A stretch of DNA of 64,000 nt from Blastomonas aquatica. GTDB lineage: Bacteria > Pseudomonadota > Alphaproteobacteria > Sphingomonadales > Sphingomonadaceae. The stretch lies in assembly GCF_014639875.1 (NCBI RefSeq), contig NZ_BMGD01000005.1, positions 124,001 through 188,000 on the forward strand. The letters run 5' to 3'. The translations under genes and the position numbers were made by a program. The notes under the pieces were generated by a model. It worked only from the letters and a program-made list of their open reading frames with translations, ran no database searches and had not been told where the DNA came from. This document shows, piece after piece, positions 1 through 9,456 of the stretch (its first letter is position 1; every line of letters starts with the position of its first letter).

Positions 1-1
1 C

Positions 2-871
2 AAGGACCGCCGCCGCAACCGTACCTTGACCCCGCTGGCGTTCATTCCCGTGGTCCCCGGCTTCCCTACCGGCACGCCGGGCGAGGTGCGCCGCGAGACC
101 TTCGATGAATGGCAGCCCAAGGTCACGCTGACCTACAAGCCGGTCGAGAATGTCACGATCTATGGCGGTTATGCCCGCGGCTTCCGTTCGGGCGGGTTCA
201 ACCAGACCGGCGTCGGTGCGGTGGCAGCAGGCACCGGTGTCGTTGGCGTGGGGGATATCTATGAGGCCGAAGTCGCCGATACCTTCGAGCTTGGCGTCAA
301 GACCACCCTGTTCGACCGGATGTTGACGCTCAACGCCAGCGCCTACACCACCAAGTCCGAAAACGGCTATTTCTTCGTCTTCCTCGCCGCCAACTCGACG
401 CAGAACCTGGGCAACGTTCCCGAGGTCCGGCTGCAGGGCTTCGAGATCGACGGAACGCTGCGTCCCGCACGCGGGCTGGACATCAACTTTGGCCTCGGCG
501 TCACCTATAGCGAGATAAAGGAATTCCCCGATCCCACCGTGATCGGCAACGAGGCGCCGTTCATTTCGCGCTACACGATCAACCTGGGCACGCAATATGA
601 GAGCAATCTGGGCGACAGCGATCTCAAGGGCCGCATTCGGGTTGATTACAACCGCACCGGTAAGACCTGGTTCGATGTGCCCAATTCGACCGTGCGGCGT
701 CCGGTCGATCTGGTCAACGCGCGGCTGACGCTCGATGGCGGCGCATGGTCGCTGACCGGCTTTGCCGATAACCTGTTCGACGAACGCTACAATGCCGAGT
801 TCTCGCCCGGAGGCTTCGTGTTCAAGGGCCGTCCGCGCGTCTTCGGGCTCGAGGCGCTCTACAAGTTCTGA
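2..871 (+). CDS. TonB-dependent receptor, C-terminal part (cut by window edge)
   Basis: This is the C-terminal part of an outer-membrane TonB-dependent receptor; the reading frame is open from base 2 and the N-terminal plug lies outside the window. The visible 289 residues show beta-barrel features: a [14 protein letters not shown] strand, repeated alternating aromatic/hydrophobic stretches, the late motif [14 protein letters not shown], and the terminal aromatic residue (EALYKF) typical of outer-membrane barrels. It imports a large or scarce nutrient across the outer membrane using TonB energy. The next gene (wrbA) starts 25 bases downstream on the same strand, so it may head the catabolic cluster that follows. 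The substrate cannot be read from this fragment. Family call is firm. Confidence 0.9.
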   Translation, partial: KDRRRNRTLTPLAFIPVVPGFPTGTPGEVRRETFDEWQPKVTLTYKPVENVTIYGGYARGFRSGGFNQTGVGAVAAGTGVVGVGDIYEAEVADTFELGVKTTLFDRMLTLNASAYTTKSENGYFFVFLAANSTQNLGNVPEVRLQGFEIDGTLRPARGLDINFGLGVTYSEIKEFPDPTVIGNEAPFISRYTINLGTQYESNLGDSDLKGRIRVDYNRTGKTWFDVPNSTVRRPVDLVNARLTLDGGAWSLTGFADNLFDERYNAEFSPGGFVFKGRPRVFGLEALYKF

Positions 872-896
872 TCTTAACGACGACGGGAAAACACCA

Positions 897-1499
897 GTGG
901 CACGCATCCTTATCCTCTATTATTCGGGCTATGGTCACACCGAGGTGATGGCGGGTGCCGTCGCCGATGGCGTCAACGCGGTCGAAGGCTGCGAGGCGGT
1001 GATCAAGCGCGTGCCTGAACTGGTGTCGGACGAGGTTGCCGCCGCAGCGCACATGAAGCTTGATCAGGCCGCGCCCTTTGCCAGTCCCGAGGAGCTTGCC
1101 GACTATGACGGTATCATCTTCGGCACGCCCACCCGCTTCGGCAACATGGCAGCGCAAATGCGCAACTTCCTCGACCAGACCGGCGGGCTGTGGGCCAAGG
1201 GCGCATTGGTCGGCAAGCCGGGCAGCGTGTTCGTCTCGACTGCCAGCCAGCATGGCGGCCAGGAGACCACGATCACCTCGTTCCACACCACTTTGCTCCA
1301 CCACGGGATGATCGTGATCGGCCTGCCGTACAGCTTTGCCGGCAACACCATCATGACCGAAATCAGCGGCGGCACGCCTTACGGCGCCAGCACCATCGCG
1401 GGCGGCGACGGATCGCGGATGCCGTCCGAAAACGAGCTTGCAGGCGCGCGCTTCCAAGGCGAGCATGTGGCGAAAATCACGCTCAAGCTGGCCGCCTGA
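897..1499 (+). CDS. wrbA: NAD(P)H:quinone oxidoreductase, WrbA/type IV flavoprotein
   Basis: A flavodoxin-fold cytosolic enzyme of about 200 residues that reduces quinones by two electrons with FMN and NAD(P)H. Seen: the N-terminal FMN phosphate loop YYSGYGHT, the [24 protein letters not shown] segment (residues about 78-100, family hallmark), [11 protein letters not shown], and the late GGSPYG-like motif [17 protein letters not shown]. The GTG start at 897 gives the canonical N-terminus ([10 protein letters not shown]); an open frame further upstream overlaps the receptor gene and is not needed. A second paralogue lies at 42450. Its position between a TonB receptor and a VOC protein suggests a role in handling a quinone-like intermediate of the local catabolic cluster, which is inference. 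Confidence 0.92.
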   Translation: MARILILYYSGYGHTEVMAGAVADGVNAVEGCEAVIKRVPELVSDEVAAAAHMKLDQAAPFASPEELADYDGIIFGTPTRFGNMAAQMRNFLDQTGGLWAKGALVGKPGSVFVSTASQHGGQETTITSFHTTLLHHGMIVIGLPYSFAGNTIMTEISGGTPYGASTIAGGDGSRMPSENELAGARFQGEHVAKITLKLAA

Positions 1500-1533
1500 C
1501 CGCCGGTTCTGGGGACACTTCAAGGAGGATGCG

Positions 1534-2076
1534 ATGACCGTACTCGTCAACCGTTTGCACCACACCGCTTACACCACCCGCGACCTTGAAGCGACGCGCG
1601 CGTTCTACGAGGACGTACTCGGCTTTCCTCTGGTCGCAACCTATTGCGAGAAGGACGAACTGTTCGGCAAGGAGCGCACCTATTGCCACTGCTTCTTCGC
1701 GATGAAGGACGGCAGCGCGCTTGCCTTCTTCCAGTTCGCGAACGAGGACGATCAGGCCGAGTTCAGTCCGCCGATCCCCGAATCGCCGTTCCACCACATC
1801 GCGTTGCATGTCGATCAGGATGCGCAGGTCGAACTCGAACGCAGGATCGCTGCCGCCGGGATCGAAGAGCCGCGGACCTATATCCTCGAGCATGGCTATT
1901 GCCGGTCGGTCTACGTCAAGGACCCCAACGGCATGATCATCGAGTTCACCTGCGATGCGCCCGAGGCGCTCGACATCGAGGCGGACACCCGCGCCAAGGC
2001 TCGCGCCGAACTCGCGCGCTGGCTGGCGGGTGATCACAGCAACAACAACCCGTTCCGCAGCGCCGAAGCGGCCTGA
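1534..2076 (+). CDS. VOC family protein (glyoxalase/bleomycin-resistance/dioxygenase fold)
   Basis: A 180-residue vicinal-oxygen-chelate protein. Seen: paired beta-alpha-beta modules with LHHTAYTTRDLEATRAFYE at the N-terminus, a second module starting FHHIALHVD, and MIIEFT near residue 139. His and Glu residues in these motifs are the usual divalent-metal ligands. The start at 1534 is set by an AAGGAGG ribosome site at 1522-1528; an upstream extension in the same frame overlaps wrbA and is rejected. VOC proteins include glyoxalases, extradiol dioxygenases and epimerases, so the reaction cannot be assigned. It lies 34 bases after wrbA and just before a hydrolase, in an apparent operon. Confidence 0.85.
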   Translation: MTVLVNRLHHTAYTTRDLEATRAFYEDVLGFPLVATYCEKDELFGKERTYCHCFFAMKDGSALAFFQFANEDDQAEFSPPIPESPFHHIALHVDQDAQVELERRIAAAGIEEPRTYILEHGYCRSVYVKDPNGMIIEFTCDAPEALDIEADTRAKARAELARWLAGDHSNNNPFRSAEAA

Positions 2077-2118
2077 TCGGTGGCTGGCCCGGTCGGGACG
2101 CTGGGCTGCGCACACACC

Positions 2119-2958
2119 ATGACCCCACCCGACGCGCGACTGGATGGCAAGACCTTCTGGCTCGATGTCGGCGATGGGCATGTGGCGGTCGAGCAGATCG
2201 GCAGCGGGCCTGCGGTCGTGCTGCTGCACGGCTGGACGCTCGACCGGCGGATGTGGATGCTGCAGGCCCGCGCGCTTGCTGGCCGCTTTACGCTGATCGC
2301 GCTAGACCGGCGCGGCTTTGGCCAATCCACCGCGCAGCCCGACCGCGCGCGCGAGGTCGATGATCTGGCGCGGCTGGCCGATCAGCTGCAGCTTGAGAGC
2401 TTTCATCTGGTCGGGATGTCGCAGGCAGGCGCGACCGCGATCGCGTTTGCGCAAAGGCACCGCGCGCGCGTCGCGTCGCTGGTCCTGCAGGGTATTTCGC
2501 TTGCCGGTATACCGGATCATTCCAACGCATCGGACCGCATACCGCTGGCCGATTATGCCGAGATGGTGCGACTTGGGGCGCTCGCTTCGATGAAGCGCCA
2601 TTGGGCAGGGCACCCACTGATGGCGGGGCTGTCGGGCGAGGCGGCGGAAATCGGCGCTGCGATGCTCGCCGATTATGATGGCCGCGACTTGCTGGCAGGC
2701 GCTGCGGGTCCATCGGCGCGCCTCGAAAGCGTCGCCGCGCTGACCGTGCCCGTGCTGGCGATCACCGGTGACGAGGACACGCCATGGCGCCGCTCGGTGA
2801 CCCAGGCAGTGGCGCGCACCGCGCCGCTGGGCCAGGCGCGGTTCGTCCGGGCGGGCGGCCATGTGTGCAACATGTCGCATCCGCAGGAATACAACGCCGC
2901 TTTATCCGCTTTCCTTACCCGGCCGCTGCTGCCGGTCCCGTCTGCTGTCAACGATTGA
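2119..2958 (+). CDS. Alpha/beta hydrolase
   Basis: A 279-residue alpha/beta-hydrolase-fold enzyme. Seen: oxyanion-hole motif LLHGWTLDRRMW, nucleophile elbow GMSQAG with Ser at about residue 101, an acid residue in ITGDEDTPW (about 218) and a catalytic His in AGGHVCN (about 248), so the triad is complete. The start is uncertain: the frame stays open to a GTG at 2080, only 3 bases after the VOC stop, but ATG 2119 gives a conventional N-terminus; neither has a strong ribosome site. Its place in the wrbA-VOC-hydrolase-MetE-like series suggests ester, lactone or C-C bond hydrolysis of a catabolic intermediate. The substrate is unknown. Confidence 0.85.
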   Translation: MTPPDARLDGKTFWLDVGDGHVAVEQIGSGPAVVLLHGWTLDRRMWMLQARALAGRFTLIALDRRGFGQSTAQPDRAREVDDLARLADQLQLESFHLVGMSQAGATAIAFAQRHRARVASLVLQGISLAGIPDHSNASDRIPLADYAEMVRLGALASMKRHWAGHPLMAGLSGEAAEIGAAMLADYDGRDLLAGAAGPSARLESVAALTVPVLAITGDEDTPWRRSVTQAVARTAPLGQARFVRAGGHVCNMSHPQEYNAALSAFLTRPLLPVPSAVND

Positions 2959-2991
2959 TCCGCCCCATTTCGAGCTATGGAGACTTCTGCA

Positions 2992-4122
2992 ATGCCCGCG
3001 CCCGACCGCTTTCTCACCACGCATGTCGGCAGCCTGCCGCGGCCCGAAGCGCTGCTCGAACTGGTCTTCGCGCGCGAAGGCGGAGAGCCGGTTTCCGAGG
3101 CTGACTTCGATGCCGCGGTCGAGCAGGCTACCGCTTATGTCGTCAAGCGTCAGATCGAGGCCGGGGTCAGCATCGTCAACGATGGCGAGCAGTCCAAGCC
3201 AAGCTATGCCACCTATATCAAGCACCGGCTCTCGGGCTTCGGCGGCGAGGCGGGACAATATGAATTCGCCGATCTCGAGGCCTTCCCCGGCGCGAAGGCG
3301 CAGGTGTTCGGCAACACGGGCCGCGCCCGGCGGACCGCGCCGGCGTGCACCGCGCCGATCACAGTGATCGATATGGAAGCCCCGCGGATCGATGCCGAGC
3401 GGCTGCAGCGACTGGCAAATGGCCACGCCACCTTCATGTCGGCGGCGTCGCCGGGCGTTACCGCGTTGTTCTTTCCGAACCAATATTATCCGAGCGACGA
3501 GGCGTATGTCTTCGCGCTCGCCGAGGGGCTGCGCCACGAATACGAAACCATCGCCGCTGCCGGCATAACCTTGCAGGTCGATTGTCCGGACCTCGCGATG
3601 GGCCGCCACGTGCAGTTCACGCATCTCAGCCTCCAGGACTTTCGCAAGCGCATCGGTATGAACATCGCCGCGCTCAATCATGCGGTGCAGAACATCCCGG
3701 CCGAGCAATTGCGCATGCACCTGTGCTGGGGCAACTACCCCGGCCCGCACCACTGCGACGTGGCGCTGGGCGAGATTGCCGATATCGTCTGGACGGCCAA
3801 GCCGCAGACCGTGCTGATCGAGGGCGCAAACCCGCGCCACGCGCATGAATTCGCGTTTTTCGAGCAACACCCGCTGCCCGAAGGCAAGATCCTGTGCCCC
3901 GGAATGGTCGAGCCGCAGAGCCCGTATATCGAGCATCCCGAGCTGATCGCGCAGCGCATCGGCCGCTATGCCGATCTGCTGGGTTGCGAACGGGTGATCG
4001 CGGGCGTGGACTGCGGCTTTTCGGTCCATGCGGGAAGCAACAGCCTCGATCCCGAGATCGTTTGGGCCAAGCTTGCCGCGCTGTCGGAAGGCGCGAGCAT
4101 CGCCAGCGCGCGCTACTGGTAA
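2992..4122 (+). CDS. Cobalamin-independent methionine synthase (MetE C-terminal)-like protein
   Basis: A 376-residue protein of the MetE C-terminal/UROD-like barrel family (COG0620 type), half the size of full MetE and lacking its N-terminal domain. Seen: N-terminal THVGSLPRP signature, the HLCWGNYPGPHHCD segment with His-x-Cys, and GVDCGFSVHAG near the C-terminus; these Cys/His residues match the zinc site that activates a thiol in the family. The start at 2992 follows a GGAG at 2979-2982; an ATG at 2977 would add five residues. Stand-alone members often act on thiol transfer or methyl transfer in catabolic pathways rather than methionine synthesis. The exact role here is not known; context points to the adjacent hydrolase/VOC cluster. 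Confidence 0.82.
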   Translation: MPAPDRFLTTHVGSLPRPEALLELVFAREGGEPVSEADFDAAVEQATAYVVKRQIEAGVSIVNDGEQSKPSYATYIKHRLSGFGGEAGQYEFADLEAFPGAKAQVFGNTGRARRTAPACTAPITVIDMEAPRIDAERLQRLANGHATFMSAASPGVTALFFPNQYYPSDEAYVFALAEGLRHEYETIAAAGITLQVDCPDLAMGRHVQFTHLSLQDFRKRIGMNIAALNHAVQNIPAEQLRMHLCWGNYPGPHHCDVALGEIADIVWTAKPQTVLIEGANPRHAHEFAFFEQHPLPEGKILCPGMVEPQSPYIEHPELIAQRIGRYADLLGCERVIAGVDCGFSVHAGSNSLDPEIVWAKLAALSEGASIASARYW

Positions 4123-4126
4123 CGTT

Positions 4127-6952
4127 TCAGCGCGCGTCGAGGCACTGGCGCACTTTGCGTGCCAGCATATCGCGGGTGTAGGGTTTGCTCAGCAATTTGA
4201 CCCCGGCCTCCAGCGTCCCGCCGTTGACGATGCCCTTTTCGGCATAGCCCGAGGTGAACAGCACCGCCAGGCCAGGGATCAGCTTGGCTGCGCGCTTGGC
4301 GAGCTCGTGGCTCTGTACAGGGCCCGGCATCACGACATCGCTGAACAGCATGTCGATCTTCGTGCCGCTCTCGACGATCGCCAACCCGGCAGCGGCATGT
4401 CGCGCGGTCAGCGTGGCATAGCCCAGTTCGTTGAGCAGCGCGGTGACGGTCGAGCGGACATCGTCATCGTCTTCGACCACCAGAATCGTTTCGCTTCCGC
4501 CCGCAACGATGTCGTCGACCTGCTCGGCCTGCGCCGTGTCCGGAGCGATCGACCGGGGCAAGTACATGCGGAAAGTCGTGCCGACCCCTTGCTCGCTGTA
4601 GACCGTAACATGCCCGCCAGACTGCTTGATCAGCCCGTAGACCATGCTGAGCCCTAGACCTGTCCCCTTGCCGACCTCCTTGGTGGTATAGAAGGGCTCG
4701 AAGATGCGCTCGCGCACTTCGGGCGGCATTCCGGTGCCGGTGTCGGTGAGCGACACCATCACATATTCGCCGGGGGCAACGTCGGGATATCTGCTGGCGA
4801 ACAGGTCATCCACCGCCGCATTCGCAAGTTCGATGGTGAACATGCCACCGTCGGGCATCGCATCGCGTGCGTTGATCGCAAGGTTGAGGATGGCGTTTTC
4901 GAGCTGACCTTCGTCGACGAAGCAATCCCACAGGCCGCTGTCGGCGACAGACTTGAGCGCGATCTGTTCGCCCAGTGCGCGGTGCAGCATGTCGCCCAGA
5001 TTGCCCATCAGCCGGGACAGGTTGACGGGCCTTGGCGCCAGCGGTTGCTTGCGGCTGAAGGCAAGCAGCTGCTGTGCCAGCTTGGTGCCGCGCGCAACGC
5101 CTGACAGTGCCAGCTCGACGCGCTGGCGGGCACGCTCGTTGCCGGCGACATCGCGGCCAAGCAGCTCCAGGCTGCCACCGATGATCTGGAGCAGGTTGTT
5201 GAAATCGTGCGCGACCCCGCCGGTAAGCTTGCCCACCGCTTCCATCTTCTGGGCGTGGCGCAACTGCGCTTCGGCAGCGTCGCGTTCGGCCAGCGCTTTT
5301 TCGACCTGAGCCTTGAGCTCGGCGTTGAAATTTTCGCGCGCTGCCCGTGCTTCCAGTTCGGTGGTGATGTTCTTGACTTCGATGACGGTGCCGATGGCTA
5401 TGCCTGATCCGTCGCGGATAGGGCTTGCGGAATAGGCGACAGGATAGAAGCTGCCATCCTTGTGGACGAAGACCTCTTCGCCCTGCATCTGATTGTCTTC
5501 GGGCAGCGCCCGGTCGATGGCGCATTCATGCAGCGGGAAAGGCTCTCCACCGGGCCGGGTGTGGTGGATGACATCGTGCAGGATGCGGCCTTCGATCTCG
5601 TCGAAGCGATACCCGGTCAGCCGTTCGGCGGCTTCGTTGAGATAAATGCACTGCTGCCGGTCATCCATCAGAAACACCGCCATCGAGGTGTTGTTGAGCA
5701 CGGTGTCGAGCCGGTTGGTGACGCTCTGCAGTTCGCTGAGCGTGCAGTTGCGCTCAGTGACATCCTCGATCGCTGCGTAGAAAACCTTTTGCTGTTGATC
5801 GACCAGCAGTTGCAACCGCACCGCGACGTTGTAATCGCTGCCGTCCTTGCGCCGGTGCACGGTCTCGAATGCCAAGACCTGCTTTTCTCCGATCAGAAGC
5901 GGCGCGATCAGTGCGCGGAACCCGGCCTCGTCGATCTGCGGCTTGATATCAATCGGGGTCAGTGACCGCAGCTCTTCCATCGTATAGCCAAGGTTCTCGC
6001 GCGCGCCGCGGTTGACCAGAATGAAATTGAGTGTGCCGGCATCGAACAGGAATGCTTCGCTGACCGCATCCTCGACAATGCGGCCGAGCCGTTCGACGCT
6101 GGAAGACGACTTGAGCCGCTCGAGTTCGGCTGCGGCGCGCCCTGCGAACAACTCGAGGATCAATGCGGGCTGGATCTGTTCGTCGATCGGGGCATCGTGC
6201 AACACCGACAGCAGGCCGATGAGCTTGCCATTGCCGGAATGCAACGGCACGCCGAGATAGCTCTCGACACCCATCTCGGCCAGCATGGGATCATCGGGGT
6301 ATTGCGCGATGGCGTTGGAGCGGACGAAGCAGATCTGGTTCTGGGCCACGTCTGCGCACGGCGTGCCGCGCAGGGCATAGTCCGTATTCTCTTGCAGCGC
6401 GCCATCTGCCCAGAACCGCACGGTGCGTGCAGTATCGGGCAGATCAGGATCGACCTCGGCAATCATTACCCAGCGGACCTTGAGCGCTCCGGCAAGCACC
6501 TCGACCGCCTTTTCGAGAAAGGGTTCGCCGACCAGCCGCGCGCAATCGATCAGCGGCTGCTGGATATTGCGGACCCGCAGCTTGCGCGAGATATCCCTGG
6601 CAACCAGCCAGAACCCATTGATGGCGCCATCGTCCAGAATGACCGGTGAGATGCAGACGCTCAGGGTCGTGGGGGCGCCGTTATGGTGGTGCGCGACCAA
6701 ATCGCGGGTGTTATCGTCTGCGCTGGCCGAAACCTGATCGTGACTTTGCAGAGCAAGGTCGGTCAAGTCGGGAATGATCTGCGTGATGGAGTGTCCAACG
6801 ATATCTTCGCGCAAATGGCCCAATGCTTCGGTTGCCGCCGCGTTCCATGCCTGGACGATCCCATCGGCGTTCAGCGAGATGACGATGTCGGCACTGTAAT
6901 CGAACGCAGCGTAAGGGTTCGCGGGAGGCTTGCTGGTAACGGTGGAGGCCAT
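4127..6952 (-). CDS. Hybrid sensor histidine kinase (PAS-GAF-PAS-PAS-HisKA-HATPase-REC)
   Basis: A 941-residue soluble hybrid kinase; no membrane segment is evident. Order by sequence: PAS (about 12-115), GAF (about 144-277), PAS (about 290-410), PAS (about 414-530), coiled linker, HisKA with phospho-acceptor His near 582 in VAHDFNN, HATPase with DTGTGMP and [11 protein letters not shown], and a C-terminal receiver with phospho-acceptor Asp near 872 in FSDVVMPGP and Lys in LSKPY. The [14 protein letters not shown] signature is typical of alphaproteobacterial hybrid kinases. The chosen start has an AAGGGG upstream; the frame runs open further to 7093 without a good site. It is convergent with the MetE-like gene and has no separate partner regulator beside it. 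The signal is unknown, probably cytosolic or small-molecule. Confidence 0.9.
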   Translation of the reverse strand: MASTVTSKPPANPYAAFDYSADIVISLNADGIVQAWNAAATEALGHLREDIVGHSITQIIPDLTDLALQSHDQVSASADDNTRDLVAHHHNGAPTTLSVCISPVILDDGAINGFWLVARDISRKLRVRNIQQPLIDCARLVGEPFLEKAVEVLAGALKVRWVMIAEVDPDLPDTARTVRFWADGALQENTDYALRGTPCADVAQNQICFVRSNAIAQYPDDPMLAEMGVESYLGVPLHSGNGKLIGLLSVLHDAPIDEQIQPALILELFAGRAAAELERLKSSSSVERLGRIVEDAVSEAFLFDAGTLNFILVNRGARENLGYTMEELRSLTPIDIKPQIDEAGFRALIAPLLIGEKQVLAFETVHRRKDGSDYNVAVRLQLLVDQQQKVFYAAIEDVTERNCTLSELQSVTNRLDTVLNNTSMAVFLMDDRQQCIYLNEAAERLTGYRFDEIEGRILHDVIHHTRPGGEPFPLHECAIDRALPEDNQMQGEEVFVHKDGSFYPVAYSASPIRDGSGIAIGTVIEVKNITTELEARAARENFNAELKAQVEKALAERDAAEAQLRHAQKMEAVGKLTGGVAHDFNNLLQIIGGSLELLGRDVAGNERARQRVELALSGVARGTKLAQQLLAFSRKQPLAPRPVNLSRLMGNLGDMLHRALGEQIALKSVADSGLWDCFVDEGQLENAILNLAINARDAMPDGGMFTIELANAAVDDLFASRYPDVAPGEYVMVSLTDTGTGMPPEVRERIFEPFYTTKEVGKGTGLGLSMVYGLIKQSGGHVTVYSEQGVGTTFRMYLPRSIAPDTAQAEQVDDIVAGGSETILVVEDDDDVRSTVTALLNELGYATLTARHAAAGLAIVESGTKIDMLFSDVVMPGPVQSHELAKRAAKLIPGLAVLFTSGYAEKGIVNGGTLEAGVKLLSKPYTRDMLARKVRQCLDAR

Positions 6953-7159
6953 TGTCTTGTTTTGCCCCTTCTGGCCTGGCCCAACCTCATAAACCTGCGC
7001 AGGTCGATTGGCTAAAGGCCCGAGCCGGTCGAAGGTTCCGCAATCGCGTATTTGATACGGTATATTCCTGGTCGGCAAGGCTGTCTCCAACAATATCGTT
7101 TACATGCGTGGTCGAATCGATTACGCCCGTGGTCGCAATTTGTGAAAGGCAGTGATTTC

Positions 7160-7531
7160 ATGGCCCCCGAACGTATCAGCGATGCCGAGCATGCGGTCAT
7201 GGAGGTGCTGTGGCAGCGATCGCCGATGACTGCCGCGGATGTTGCCGATTCGCTGGCCGACGCCCGCGACTGGACCTTGCAAACGGTCAAGACGCTGCTC
7301 TCGCGGCTCGCGAACAAGGGTGCGGTGTCGTATCAGCAGGAAGGCCGCCGGTATCTCTACAGCCCGATTTTGGCGCGAGAAGACTATGTCGGCGACGAAT
7401 CGCGGCGGTTGGTCGATCGTCTGTTCGGCGGCCGCGCCGCGCCGCTAATCGCGCATCTGGCAGAGCAGCAGGAATTCACGGCGGAGGATCTCGCCGAAAT
7501 CGAGCGGCTGATCGGGGAGTTGAAGTCATGA
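7160..7531 (+). CDS. BlaI/MecI/CopY family transcriptional repressor
   Basis: A 123-residue winged-helix repressor. Seen: ISDAEHAVMEVLW and WTLQTVKTLLSRLANKGAV, the recognition-helix signature of BlaI/MecI, then YLYSPIL and a C-terminal dimerisation helix. In this family the repressor is inactivated when the partner M56 metalloprotease senses a signal. The ATG at 7160 has AAAGG ten bases upstream; the frame is open to 7052 but without a family match. The stop overlaps the start of the M56 gene (ATGA), so the two are translationally coupled. Autoregulation through a site in the 207-base gap shared with the divergent sensor kinase is expected but no clear TACA/TGTA dyad is seen. Confidence 0.9.
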   Translation: MAPERISDAEHAVMEVLWQRSPMTAADVADSLADARDWTLQTVKTLLSRLANKGAVSYQQEGRRYLYSPILAREDYVGDESRRLVDRLFGGRAAPLIAHLAEQQEFTAEDLAEIERLIGELKS

Positions 7532-9384
7532 GCGGGGACGGACTTGTCAGCGATTGGCTGGCGGAATTTGCACATGGTGTGGCCGGGCAGTGGCTGGTCG
7601 AAACCTTGGTCGTGACCGCGGCGCTGCTGGTGCTGGTGCTGTTGCTGCGGCGACCGGTGGCGCGGCATTTCGGTGCCGAGATCGTGTACATGCTCTGGGC
7701 GATTCCGCTTGCGCGGCTGTTCATGCCGCCGGTGGTCCAGACGATCGAGGTGCCGGTCAGCGAACCTGCACCGGCTGCGGTTGATAGCACCGCCGCCATG
7801 GCGATGCCGGTTGCCGATCTGGCCACGCCAATCGACGCCGTGCCCGAAGCTGCGTTTGCCAACGGGCTTTTGCTCGATTCCGACTGGTTCGTGATCGGCG
7901 TCACCGTCTGGCTGTGCGGTGCAGCGATCTTCCTGATCGCGCAACTGTCGGCCTATCTGCAGAACCGGCGAGAGTTGCTTGAAGATGCGGTCGAAGTCTC
8001 GCGGATCGATGGCATCCGGGTGATCGAGATCGCCGGGATTTCAGGCCCATTCGCCTTCGGGCTGTGGCGGCGGTACATCGCGCTGCCGATCGGCTTTACC
8101 AAGGCATACAACCCGATGGAGCGCGAACTGGCACTGGCGCACGAACGCTCGCACCACCGGGCGGGCGATCTGTGGGCCAATTTTGCCGCGCTCGCGATGC
8201 TGTCGCTGCACTGGTTCAACCCCGTTGCGTGGATGGCTTGGCGTGCTTTCCGCTTCGACCAAGAGGCTGCCTGCGATGCCCGGGTGCTGCGCCGCCGCTC
8301 GGCTGCCGAGCGCACTGCTTACGCCCGCGCCATCGCCAAGGCGGCGACCGGCCACACGCTCGCCTTTGCCAGCCCGCTCAATCCCAAGACCAAGATCGTC
8401 GAGCGGCTGAAGATCATGAAGCAAAAGGAAACCTCGCGCACCCGCAAGTGGCTCGGCGGAACGCTGATCGGCAGCGGTCTGGTCACCGCGATGGCGATGA
8501 CTGCGACGGTCAGCTATGCGATCCAGCCGGTGGGCATGCCCGGTGCTCCCGAAACGCCCGGTACCCCGGCATCGCCGCAAGCGCCTGGCGCTCCGGCAGC
8601 GCCACAAGCACCAAGTGCTCCGCTCACGCCAGTGATCAAGGATGGCGTGTATATCTACACCGTCCCTCGCGGCGACAACACCATCGTCCTGCGGTTGGAT
8701 CGTCCCACCGACCGGGCGGAGATCGAGCGCCGGGTTTCGGAAGCGGAAGCCTCCCGCGCGTTGGCGGAAGGCGACCTTGCGATGGCAGAGGGTGACCGGG
8801 CGATGGCGCAGGCCGATCGTGCCTGGGCACAGGCAGACCGTGCGGCGGCGGTGGCCGAAGCCAGGGCCGTTGCTTTCGATAGCGCCGAACGCACCCGGGC
8901 AGACGCCATGGATCGCGCGCGGCAGATGGTGGTGCGCACCGGATCCCCCGACAACTATGTCATCGAAATGGGGGATCGCCACAGCCTGCGGGTGCAGACC
9001 AGCAACTGCAAAGGCAAATCCGAGGCGGCCTCGTTCATGACCCACACCGAAACCAGGAACGGCAATGTCACGCGCACCAAGGTCGTCACCTGCGGTCAGG
9101 TCATGCCCGACGAGGCCCAGATCATGGCGCAGATCGAACGCGGAATGGTAGAGGCCAGCCGCAGCATGGCGGTCGCCCGCGCCGAGATCCGCAAGAACAG
9201 GTATCTAAGCGATAGCGAGCGCTCGGAGGCCCTGCGTGAACTGGACGAAGGGATGCGCGAACTGCGTACCGATCTCGCCGAGGCGCGGCGCGAAGTCCGC
9301 GCCGATCTGGCCGAAGCCCGCCGTGAGATGCGGGCTATGCCGGCTCCTCCTGCGCCTCCGGCCCCACCTTCCATCAGCCGCTGA
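7528..9384 (+). CDS. M56 family metallopeptidase (BlaR1-like) with repetitive coiled-coil C-terminus
   Basis: A 618-residue membrane metalloprotease-sensor. Seen: N-terminal membrane helices (VVTAALLVLVLLL and a second pair), the zinc motif HERSH at about 205-209 (HExxH form), followed by AGDLWANFAAL and the RFDQEAACDA segment. A single helix (about 310-330) is followed by a Pro/Ala-rich linker, a stretch of seven-residue repeats of the kind RAMAQAD, and two near-identical DLAEARRE units at the end. In BlaR1 systems the protease domain cleaves the repressor after a periplasmic signal. Here the periplasmic part is not a penicillin-binding domain, so the signal is likely envelope stress of another kind. 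Coupled to the BlaI gene by ATGA overlap. Confidence 0.85.
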   Translation: MSGDGLVSDWLAEFAHGVAGQWLVETLVVTAALLVLVLLLRRPVARHFGAEIVYMLWAIPLARLFMPPVVQTIEVPVSEPAPAAVDSTAAMAMPVADLATPIDAVPEAAFANGLLLDSDWFVIGVTVWLCGAAIFLIAQLSAYLQNRRELLEDAVEVSRIDGIRVIEIAGISGPFAFGLWRRYIALPIGFTKAYNPMERELALAHERSHHRAGDLWANFAALAMLSLHWFNPVAWMAWRAFRFDQEAACDARVLRRRSAAERTAYARAIAKAATGHTLAFASPLNPKTKIVERLKIMKQKETSRTRKWLGGTLIGSGLVTAMAMTATVSYAIQPVGMPGAPETPGTPASPQAPGAPAAPQAPSAPLTPVIKDGVYIYTVPRGDNTIVLRLDRPTDRAEIERRVSEAEASRALAEGDLAMAEGDRAMAQADRAWAQADRAAAVAEARAVAFDSAERTRADAMDRARQMVVRTGSPDNYVIEMGDRHSLRVQTSNCKGKSEAASFMTHTETRNGNVTRTKVVTCGQVMPDEAQIMAQIERGMVEASRSMAVARAEIRKNRYLSDSERSEALRELDEGMRELRTDLAEARREVRADLAEARREMRAMPAPPAPPAPPSISR

Positions 9385-9456
9385 TGTCTGCCTTACGACT
9401 CACCAAATATCGCGCCGCCCCTTTCGCTTTGGCTCGATCGATGCCACTTAGGCGCG

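Noticed and set aside
7052-7159. Longer BlaI N-terminus
   Set aside because: The 36 extra codons do not fit the family and cross the promoter region; the AAAGG site favours 7160.
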